This document shows, piece by piece, positions 7,459 through 13,663 of a DNA stretch of 13,663 nt (its first letter is position 1; each line of letters starts with the position of its first letter). The translations under genes and the position numbers were made by a program. The DNA lies in NCBI GenBank assembly GCA_046155505.1, contig JBJXFK010000320.1:1-13663 (forward strand). The letters run 5' to 3'. The notes below the pieces were generated by a model. It was not told the origin of the DNA. It was given only the letters and a program-made list of their open reading frames with translations, and did not search any database. Origin of the DNA: JBJXFK01 sp046155505 (GTDB taxonomy: Bacteria; Planctomycetota; Phycisphaerae; UBA1845; Fen-1342).

Positions 7459-7570
7459 GTATGGTGGGCATGGCCCACCATTTCGTGCGGACGTGCGGAA
7501 ACTGTTTGGGCACCGCTCATCATTCGCGTCGGCCATCGGCGGCGCAAATGGTGGGCGGTGCCCACCCTAC
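7459..7570. repeat. Nested inverted-repeat element, family B, copy 1
   Basis: The outer arms, 7459-7482 and 7547-7570 (24 bases each), are imperfect inverted repeats of one another. Each arm is itself a small palindrome: GGTGGGC-atg-GCCCACC on the left and GGTGGGC-ggt-GCCCACC on the right. The interior has a degenerate third unit (TTGGGCACCGCTCATCATTCGCG-like). It begins 8 bases after the stop of the first dockerin gene. It resembles a REP pair (BIME) or a tiny non-autonomous element; it could also fold at the mRNA 3' end. The remaining bases to 7659 hold only the ribosome site of the next gene. Confidence 0.85.
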
Positions 7571-7659
7571 GTCGCTCCCCCCGATCATTTTTCCCATTCC
7601 CGTCTGGCGCGACACACCGCCCTCTTCCGCGTCTCCATCAGCACACAACGGAGAAACCC

Positions 7660-9849
7660 ATGAAAGCGAATCTCAGCAAGCTTCGAATCATCGCAAACGT
7701 GCATCGAAATTGCGCGCGCACGATCGCCCTTGCGGCGATTGCTGCCGCCGCGGCCCTGCCCGCCGTCGCCGCTGTCAAGTCGTGGAATAGCGGGGCAGGT
7801 GTGTTTCAGACCGCGGCGAGTTGGTCGCCGGTCGGAGTTCCCGCCGCCGGAGACGACGTACACATCGGCAACCTGGCCAGCGCCGAGAACGCGACCGTAT
7901 TTCTGAATGCCTCGACCACCGTCGCCTCGCTCGCGCTGACCGACGCAATGCGACTCGAAACCGAGATCCGCACGCTGACCGTCAACGGGCCGCTCACGAT
8001 CACCGGTCGTCCGGCTGTCGGGGGCGGATTCACGGCGTCGCGCCTTATTGTAGATGGTGTTGACGGAAGCGCGCTCAACGCTCAATCGATCACGCTATCC
8101 GACGGCGGCGAACTGCGTCTCGACCAAGCCTATGGCAGTGCATCCGGCCTGATCAACATCGACGCGAATTCCACGCTCGAAGGCGATGGCGGCCTCACGC
8201 TGTCCGGCAACGGCCCCAAAGTGCTGAGCAACGACGGCGTCATCGACCCCTGGCCGTGGGGACTGCGGCTCACCCAAATCGGCAACGGCCTGATCGACCT
8301 CGACGGCACCTCCGGCGACGGGCACATCAGCTTGACGACGGACAATGGGAGCATCGATCGAACCGATTCGCTGACCATCATCGGAACGAGTCTCGCCGAC
8401 GCGTTCAGTTCCACGATCTACATGCGCGGTCGCGCGAAGCTCGACATGGACCTCAGCGGCGGCTGGACCGCGGATGCATCGAGTCTGATCGATGTCAGCG
8501 AGTACGCCGGCGATGTTGAGCCGGCGCTCATCACCGGCGGTGCAGTCACGCTGGGCGGGACGCTTGACATCGACTTCGACACCGACATCGATGCCCCGGC
8601 GACGATCGCCGCCACGGCGCAAATCGACGTTGGCAGCAACAAAATCCTCGACTTCCTCGGCCCGACCACCGTGCTCGGCGGCACGCTTTCGACGACCTCG
8701 AACGAAGTCGCCGGCGGAGTCATCCAGTTCAGCGGACCGACGACGTGGACCGGTACCACCAACATCGACGGCATTGCCCGCCAGTTCGGCGATGCGACCG
8801 TGAGCGGCACCGCCACGATCAACGCCGGTGTGTTCGACATGGACGGCGGCGGCGCGGATTGGCAGATCACCGGGAACCTGACCGTCAACGCAGACGCGAT
8901 CGACGAACTCGAATTCCCCAACGCCTTCAACACCAATATGACTATCGGCGGCAATCTGTTCAGCCGCCTGACCGTCAACTTGTCGCAGTTGGAGTACTGG
9001 GCGATGGATGGGCATCTGACGATCATCGGCGATCCCGCGCTCTACACGACGCGACTCGCCGGCAGCCAGATGTATCTCTGGGAGACGTTCGAGTTGACCG
9101 GTGGGCGAGCGCACATCGCGTGCGACGTGTTTTTTGGTTCGGGAACCTCGACCACGATTCCGGCCGGTGCGTCGCTGCGACTGGGTGGTGCGACGACTGT
9201 CGGGCTCGCAGAATTCAGCGGTTCGGGTGAGTTGCGCAACGCCGCGAGCGGGAATCTGAATCTGTTCTCCGGGGCGTCGCTCGGCGACATCGGCGTGCTC
9301 AACGAGGGCACGTTTGGAGTGTCGAGCTATGCCGGCATCGCTTCGGTTGCACGGTTCGAAAACGCGCCAAGTGCCGCCATGGCCGTCAACATCGCGGGCT
9401 ATGCCGCCGGCGACGAACATGACCAGTTGGTGATTTCGCCCGGCCCGGCGATTCTCGCCGGCGATCTGCGGGTGTCGCATGACGACCTGCTTGTGGAGGC
9501 GTTCGAGCCGCAAATCGGCGACGAATTCACGATCATCACCGCGGTTGGCGGCGTCAACGGCGAGTTCAATGCCAATCCGACCTCTTGTGCCGCCGGGCAT
9601 ACGTTTCACTGGACGGTTCTTTACGGCGCGAACGACGTGCGCTTGCGACTCGACGCGGTCAGCGAATGCTGCCCGCCGGATGTGAGCGGCGACGGCAACA
9701 TCGACCTGACCGATCTGGCGATCCTGCTCTCGAACTTCGGCCTCGGCAGCAACGCGACGCAGCCGATGGGCGACATCGACTTCGATGGCGACGTGGACCT
9801 GACCGATCTGGCGATGTTGCTGTCGCAGTTCGGAACCGCGTGCACGTAA
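7660..9849 (+). CDS. Secreted beta-structure protein with C-terminal dockerin-like domain (paralogue 2)
   Basis: A 729-residue tandem paralogue of the preceding gene. The ATG at 7660 has GGAG 6 bases upstream; the frame is open further upstream, but only through the inverted-repeat element. Residues 1-38 are a long signal peptide with a basic n-region (MKANLSKLRIIANVHRNCAR) and an Ala-rich core ending PAVAA. The N-terminal WNSGAGVFQTAASWSPVGVP pattern matches paralogue 1 in type but little in sequence. Similarity rises from about FDMDGGGADW onward and becomes nearly complete in the dockerin tail (from Glu669), where 36 successive residues are identical. The tail has the loops DVSGDGNIDL and DIDFDGDVDL and ends in TACT. 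Function unknown; beta-solenoid surface or extracellular protein is inferred. Confidence 0.88.
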   Translation: MKANLSKLRIIANVHRNCARTIALAAIAAAAALPAVAAVKSWNSGAGVFQTAASWSPVGVPAAGDDVHIGNLASAENATVFLNASTTVASLALTDAMRLETEIRTLTVNGPLTITGRPAVGGGFTASRLIVDGVDGSALNAQSITLSDGGELRLDQAYGSASGLINIDANSTLEGDGGLTLSGNGPKVLSNDGVIDPWPWGLRLTQIGNGLIDLDGTSGDGHISLTTDNGSIDRTDSLTIIGTSLADAFSSTIYMRGRAKLDMDLSGGWTADASSLIDVSEYAGDVEPALITGGAVTLGGTLDIDFDTDIDAPATIAATAQIDVGSNKILDFLGPTTVLGGTLSTTSNEVAGGVIQFSGPTTWTGTTNIDGIARQFGDATVSGTATINAGVFDMDGGGADWQITGNLTVNADAIDELEFPNAFNTNMTIGGNLFSRLTVNLSQLEYWAMDGHLTIIGDPALYTTRLAGSQMYLWETFELTGGRAHIACDVFFGSGTSTTIPAGASLRLGGATTVGLAEFSGSGELRNAASGNLNLFSGASLGDIGVLNEGTFGVSSYAGIASVARFENAPSAAMAVNIAGYAAGDEHDQLVISPGPAILAGDLRVSHDDLLVEAFEPQIGDEFTIITAVGGVNGEFNANPTSCAAGHTFHWTVLYGANDVRLRLDAVSECCPPDVSGDGNIDLTDLAILLSNFGLGSNATQPMGDIDFDGDVDLTDLAMLLSQFGTACT

Positions 9850-9961
9850 GTAGGGTGGGCATCGCCCACCATTTCGTGCGGAGGCGCGGATATCGCTTGG
9901 GCATCGTTCACCATTCGCGTCGTCGATCGTCAGCGCGAATGGTGGGCGGTGCCCACCCTAC
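9850..9961. repeat. Nested inverted-repeat element, family B, copy 2
   Basis: The 24-base outer arms 9850-9873 and 9938-9961 are inverted repeats with a single mismatch, each containing its own 7-bp palindrome (GGTGGGC / GCCCACC). The interior carries a degenerate copy (TTGGGCATCGTTCACCATT at about 9897-9915). It begins within a base of the TAA of the second dockerin gene and ends 14 bases before the sigma-factor ATG, filling nearly all the spacer. It matches 7459-7570 along its whole length, with most differences in the interior. Confidence 0.88.
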
Positions 9962-9975
9962 GACGGGAGCACCCC

Positions 9976-10686
9976 ATGACCGCAAATCTACTCGCCACGC
10001 CGCTCGCTCTTGGTATCATCCGCGCACCGCAGCCACATCGGGCGCGAGCGGTGATCGGGAAACGAGCCGTGAGCGAATCCGCCGGCAATCTGACGCAGCT
10101 TCTGCACGCCGCCGCCACCGGCCAGCGGCGCGACCTAGACGCGCTGATGGCCGCGATTTATGACGACCTTCGCCGCCTCGCCATCAGCCACATGAAAGCC
10201 GAGCGGCACGATCACACGTTGCAACCGACGGCGCTCGTACATGAGGCCTATCTGAAGCTGATCGACCAGCGCAACACCGACTGGAAAGACCGCGTTCACT
10301 TTTTCGCCGTCGCCTCGCGCATCATCCGCCGTATTCTGGTCGACCACGCCCGCGAAAAGCTCGCGCTCAAGCGCGGTGGCAATGCCGATCGCGTCGCGCT
10401 CGATGACATCGACGCCGCCGGCGATTCCGGCAGCGACGGCGTCGATCTGGTCACGCTCGATGCCGCGCTCAGCGAACTCGCCACGCTCGACGCGACGCAG
10501 GCGCAGATCGTCGAAATGCGCTACTTCGGTGGCCTCACGATCGATGAAATCGCCGAGGCGCTGCAAATCGGCAAACGCAGCGTCGATCGCCACTGGGCCG
10601 CAGCCAAGGCGTGGCTGCTGTTCCGGCTCGACGGCGACGATTCTGGCGACGACTCCGCCGGTGGTTCGGGCAACGACCATGAATAG
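9976..10686 (+). CDS. ECF-type RNA polymerase sigma factor (TIGR02999-like)
   Basis: A 236-residue alternative sigma factor that would direct RNA polymerase to a specific promoter set. The stretch LLHAAATGQRRDLDALM (42-58) to HVEA-type region 2 with DDLRRLAISHMKAE (63-76), TLQPTALVHEAYLKLI (81-96) and FFAVASRIIRRILVDHAR (109-126) is diagnostic of the planctomycete/acidobacterial Sig-70_X6 group. Region 4 covers about 166-216 (LDATQAQIVEMRYFGGLTIDEIAEAL then KRSVDRHWAAAKAWL, the DNA-recognition helix). The ATG at 9976 has GGGAG 6 bases upstream; a GTG at 10069 (VSESAGN) would give a start closer to the usual family length. An acidic Asp/Gly/Ser tail follows region 4. The stop overlaps the kinase start by 8 bases, so the two are probably translated from one mRNA. 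No anti-sigma gene is seen; the kinase may take that role. Confidence 0.95.
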   Translation: MTANLLATPLALGIIRAPQPHRARAVIGKRAVSESAGNLTQLLHAAATGQRRDLDALMAAIYDDLRRLAISHMKAERHDHTLQPTALVHEAYLKLIDQRNTDWKDRVHFFAVASRIIRRILVDHAREKLALKRGGNADRVALDDIDAAGDSGSDGVDLVTLDAALSELATLDATQAQIVEMRYFGGLTIDEIAEALQIGKRSVDRHWAAAKAWLLFRLDGDDSGDDSAGGSGNDHE

Positions 10687-13663
10687 CGACATCGCCCGTC
10701 GTTCGCACATGGTGCTCTCGCGCGCACTCGACCTGGAAGGCCGGGAGCGCGAGGCGTTCATCGCGTCGCAGTGCGCCGATGACCCGGTGCTGCGCACGCA
10801 AGTCGCGCGCATGCTTTCGGCGGTCAGCAAATCGGGCGTGTTTCTCGAAACGCCGGCGCTGCAATCCGATCGCTCGCTCGCGCGACACGTTGCGACGACC
10901 ATGCCCGCACAAATCGGCGGCTATCGCGTCGTGCGCGCGATCGGTGCGGGCGGCATGGCCACGGTCTACGAAGCCGAGCAGCAGCAGCCGCGGCGAACCG
11001 TCGCGCTCAAGATCATGCGGCGAGCCCTCGCGCACACGTCGGCGCAGCAACGCTTTCGCTTCGAAACCGAAGTGCTCGCAAAACTACAGCACCCCGGCAT
11101 CGCCCAGATTTACGAAGCCGGCACGTTCGACGAATCGCCCGGCGTGTCGCTTCCGTTCTTCGCGATGGAGTACATCCCCGGCGCGACGACCATCACGGCG
11201 TACGCGAAATCGCACAACCTCTCGATCCGCGATCGGCTGCTGATGTTCCTCGAAGTATGCGACGCGGTGCAGCACGGCCATCAACTTGGCGTGATCCATC
11301 GCGATTTGAAGCCGGGAAACATCCTTGTTGCGGAAGGCACGAAGGCACGAAGGCACGAAGGCACGAAGGCACAAAGGCACGAAGGCACGCAGACTCAGAA
11401 CGCGGCGCATGCGTCGTCTATTTCACTTCGTGCCTCCGTGCCTCCGTGCCTTCGTGCCTCTCCGAAGATCATCGACTTCGGCGTCGCGCGCTCTACCGAT
11501 CCATCGCGGTCGAGCATCACGCAGGATTCGGATGCCGGACGGATCATCGGCACGCTGAATTACATGAGTCCGGAACAGTGCGGCGGACAGCGCGACATCG
11601 ACATCCGCACCGACATCTACTCGCTGGGCGTGGTTCTCTATGAGCTCATGTGCGGGCAGCTTCCGCACGAGCTTTCAAACGTCTCCGTACCGCAGGGCTT
11701 GCGGATCGTTCAGGAGGCCATTCCACCGCAGCCGGGTGCGATCGATTCACGTCTGCGCGGCGACATCGACGCGATCATCACCCGCGCCATGGAAAAGGAC
11801 CCGGCGCGACGATACGCGACGGCTGCCGCGCTGGCCGCTGATATTCGTCGTCATCTGCGGGCCGAGACGATTGAGGCGCGCCCGCCGACGCTAACCTACC
11901 GCACGGCCCGCTTCGTGCGACGACATCGCGTGCTGGTCAGCGCGACGGTGTGCGTCGCGCTCGCCATCATCGCGGGAAGCGTGATCAGCGGGTGGTTTGC
12001 GGTGTGGGCATTTCGCGAGTCGCGCCAGCGGGCGCTGGCCGAGCAAGTCGCGCTGGGGCAGCGCGACGCCGCTCGTCGTGAGAGCTATGTCGGCAACATC
12101 GCCGCCGCCTTCGCCGCCGCGCAGACTTATGAATTTCCGCACGTGCGCACACGGCTTCGCGCCGCGCCCGAGGAGCTTCGCGGCTGGGAGTGGCATTACC
12201 TCAGCGCGACGGTCGATCCCGGCGATCAGACCATCGGCACGCACGATGACATGATCAACGCTCTCGCCGCCACCCACGATGACAGCCGACTCGCCACGGG
12301 TTCGCGCGATGGCACCGTCAGGATTTGGAGCGTTGAAACCGGCACCATGCTGGCCCAATGCGAGAGCGCTGCGGGAGTCAACGTTCTCGCGCTCTGTTTC
12401 ACGCGCGACGGCGACGCGCTGGTCGGAGGGCTTGGCGATGGCACAGTTCGACTCTGGAACGCGCACAGCGCCGAACCGCTGCGCATCCTCGGCAGACACA
12501 AAGGAACGATCAGCACGGTCTCGGCCGGACGGGATGGGGTCGTGGTCTCCGCGTCGTCCGATGGCGTGCTGCAACAGTTTGACCTGCTGCAGGACGACTC
12601 CTGCCACGAAATCGCGTCGCAGCCCTACACGATGCAGGCGGCCGCGTTTTCGATCTCCGGCGAGTTTTTGATCACCTGGAACGCCAATGGAGCAATCTGG
12701 CTGCGCGAAGCGGCCAACCCCGAGCGCGTTGTCGTCCGCTTGGAATTTGGTGGCCGCGTTTTTCAAGCCGCCGTCAGCCCGGACGCGACGATGCTCGCCG
12801 CCGCGGGCACCGAGGGCGGGCTGATGGTCTGGGATTTGAGCAGCGGCGAACTGCTGCACAACTTCAGCACTCCCCTCAATACGAACAGTATCCGGTCGAT
12901 CGCTTTCTCGCCGAGCAGCGAATTAATCGCCGCAGGCTCGCACCGCAACGTGGTCGTTTATTCGCTGTCGAGCGGCGAGGTCGTTCGGCAGCACCGCGGC
13001 CATGAAGAAACGGTCAGAGGGCTCTGGTTCGCGCCAGACGAACGAAAACTCTACTCGGCATCCTGGGATCGAACCTTGCGACTTTGGGATGTTGATACCG
13101 CCGCTGCATGGGCCGAGCCCATTGCGCTTGGCGGACACACTGAGGAGGTTCTCAGCGTGGCGTTTTCGCCGGACTCCACCCTGATTGCGTCCGCTGGTCG
13201 CGACCAGACCATCCGGTTGTGGGACGCCCGGCGCGCCGAAACGATCGCCGTGCTGCGTGGACACAAGCACGGCGTCGCGTCGGTTGTCTTTTCGCCGGAC
13301 GGCGATCGGCTCGCTTCCGGTTCGTACGACTCGACCGTGCGCATCTGGGATTTGTTCTCCGACCGTCGCGAGCGCGTGCTCGCGGGCCATCGCGATGATG
13401 TGTGGGCGGTCGCGTTTACTTCGGACGGCGCGCGCATCGCTACCGCCAGCCAGGATCGGACCGCTCGCATTTGGGACGCCGCCAGCGGCGAGACGATTCT
13501 CTCGCTCGCCGGGCACACGGCGCGCGTCAACGCGGTCGCGTTCAGTCCGGACGGGAGTCTGCTGGCGACCGGCTCGCGCGATCAGACGGTGCGCGTATGG
13601 GACGCCGAGTCGGGCACGTTGCGCGCCGTTCTAAACGGACACACGTCTGACATCTTCGCGGTG
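10679..13663 (+). CDS. Membrane Ser/Thr protein kinase with WD40 repeats (3' truncated by window)
   Basis: Starts at the ATG overlapping the sigma-factor stop and stays open to the window end (995 codons). Kinase motifs: glycine loop IGAGGMATVYEA (88-99), Lys111 in VALKIM, helix-C Glu129, catalytic HRDLKPGN (207-214), DFG (266-268) and GTLNYMSPEQ (291-300). All key residues are present, so activity is expected, but a repeat-encoded insert lies between HRDLKPGN and DFG (N to D is 52 residues rather than about 13). One transmembrane helix is at about 418-443 after a basic stretch, putting the kinase in the cytoplasm and the rest on the other side. A linker with LRGWEWHYL (about 499-508) leads to WD40 repeats from about 521: eleven plus the start of a twelfth, the later ones canonical (GHTARVNAVAFSPDGSLLATGS-type). 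Two seven-blade propellers would need about 14, so perhaps 100 or so residues are missing. Sigma-kinase pairs of this kind are common in planctomycetes. Confidence 0.95.
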   Translation, partial: MNSDIARRSHMVLSRALDLEGREREAFIASQCADDPVLRTQVARMLSAVSKSGVFLETPALQSDRSLARHVATTMPAQIGGYRVVRAIGAGGMATVYEAEQQQPRRTVALKIMRRALAHTSAQQRFRFETEVLAKLQHPGIAQIYEAGTFDESPGVSLPFFAMEYIPGATTITAYAKSHNLSIRDRLLMFLEVCDAVQHGHQLGVIHRDLKPGNILVAEGTKARRHEGTKAQRHEGTQTQNAAHASSISLRASVPPCLRASPKIIDFGVARSTDPSRSSITQDSDAGRIIGTLNYMSPEQCGGQRDIDIRTDIYSLGVVLYELMCGQLPHELSNVSVPQGLRIVQEAIPPQPGAIDSRLRGDIDAIITRAMEKDPARRYATAAALAADIRRHLRAETIEARPPTLTYRTARFVRRHRVLVSATVCVALAIIAGSVISGWFAVWAFRESRQRALAEQVALGQRDAARRESYVGNIAAAFAAAQTYEFPHVRTRLRAAPEELRGWEWHYLSATVDPGDQTIGTHDDMINALAATHDDSRLATGSRDGTVRIWSVETGTMLAQCESAAGVNVLALCFTRDGDALVGGLGDGTVRLWNAHSAEPLRILGRHKGTISTVSAGRDGVVVSASSDGVLQQFDLLQDDSCHEIASQPYTMQAAAFSISGEFLITWNANGAIWLREAANPERVVVRLEFGGRVFQAAVSPDATMLAAAGTEGGLMVWDLSSGELLHNFSTPLNTNSIRSIAFSPSSELIAAGSHRNVVVYSLSSGEVVRQHRGHEETVRGLWFAPDERKLYSASWDRTLRLWDVDTAAAWAEPIALGGHTEEVLSVAFSPDSTLIASAGRDQTIRLWDARRAETIAVLRGHKHGVASVVFSPDGDRLASGSYDSTVRIWDLFSDRRERVLAGHRDDVWAVAFTSDGARIATASQDRTARIWDAASGETILSLAGHTARVNAVAFSPDGSLLATGSRDQTVRVWDAESGTLRAVLNGHTSDIFAV
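11333..11458. repeat. Palindromic array of 8-bp units inserted in frame in the kinase
   Basis: Seven GAAGGCAC units (11333-11388; the sixth is AAAGGCAC) are followed by a 38-base spacer and four units of the inverse, TTCGTGCC or TCCGTGCC (11427-11458). The halves can pair into a long hairpin. It is translated as repeats of the type KARRHEGT and then LRASVPPCLRAS. Planctomycete and other genomes carry similar GGCACGAA arrays between genes (recollection). Here it lies inside the catalytic domain. Confidence 0.9.

Noticed and set aside
7558..7659. A longer N-terminus for the second dockerin protein from a GTG in the repeat
   Set aside because: It would begin inside the inverted-repeat element and place 34 non-signal residues before an obvious signal peptide.
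8095..9609. A 504-codon minus-strand open frame opposite the second dockerin gene
   Set aside because: It is Arg/Gly-rich antisense with no domain, whereas the plus frame has a signal peptide and a dockerin tail.
11333..11458. A CRISPR array
   Set aside because: Units are 8 bp with no spacers between them and are followed by an inverted set; no cas genes are present.
11257..11643. Open frames rich in TKARRHEG peptides overlapping the kinase
   Set aside because: They are out-of-frame translations of the 8-bp array; the kinase frame carries all the conserved motifs.

Overview
This GC-rich window most probably comes from a planctomycete, perhaps a Phycisphaerae-like lineage. The grounds are family knowledge: a TIGR02999-type ECF sigma factor overlapping a Ser/Thr kinase that ends in WD40 repeats, secreted proteins with a C-terminal dockerin-like double EF-hand, and several families of short dispersed palindromes between and inside genes. 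No rRNA, tRNA, CRISPR array or transposase gene was seen.

Layout. The first 118 bases may hold the 3' end of a plus-strand gene. From 4732 down to 339 there is a minus-strand block, in transcription order: 4-hydroxyphenylpyruvate dioxygenase, a periplasmic corrinoid/iron-chelate-type binding lipoprotein (start overlapping the previous stop as TGATG), an ABC ATPase of the same transporter class (no permease between or beside them), and a class I SAM methyltransferase with a winged-helix N-terminus. The methyltransferase is bracketed by two copies of a long, near-perfect hairpin repeat. A divergent intergenic region (4733-5174) separates this block from the plus-strand genes.

The plus strand (5181 to the end) carries two tandem paralogous secreted beta-structure proteins with almost identical dockerin tails. 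Each is followed by a copy of the same ~112 bp nested inverted-repeat element. Then come the ECF sigma factor and the kinase-WD40 gene, which overlap by 8 bases; the kinase runs off the right edge of the window with at least 995 codons open.

The most striking observation is inside the kinase. A palindromic array of 8-bp units (seven direct, spacer, four inverted) sits in frame between the catalytic HRDLKPGN motif and the DFG motif. It lengthens that segment by about 39 residues without breaking the reading frame or removing a catalytic residue. A second, independent palindrome cluster lies in frame in the export-signal region of the binding lipoprotein. Dispersed repeats therefore appear to be entering coding sequence in this genome. 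The families themselves (HPPD, ABC, methyltransferase, sigma, kinase) are known; I do not see a wholly new multi-gene system, and the novelty lies in the repeats and in the duplicated dockerin pair.
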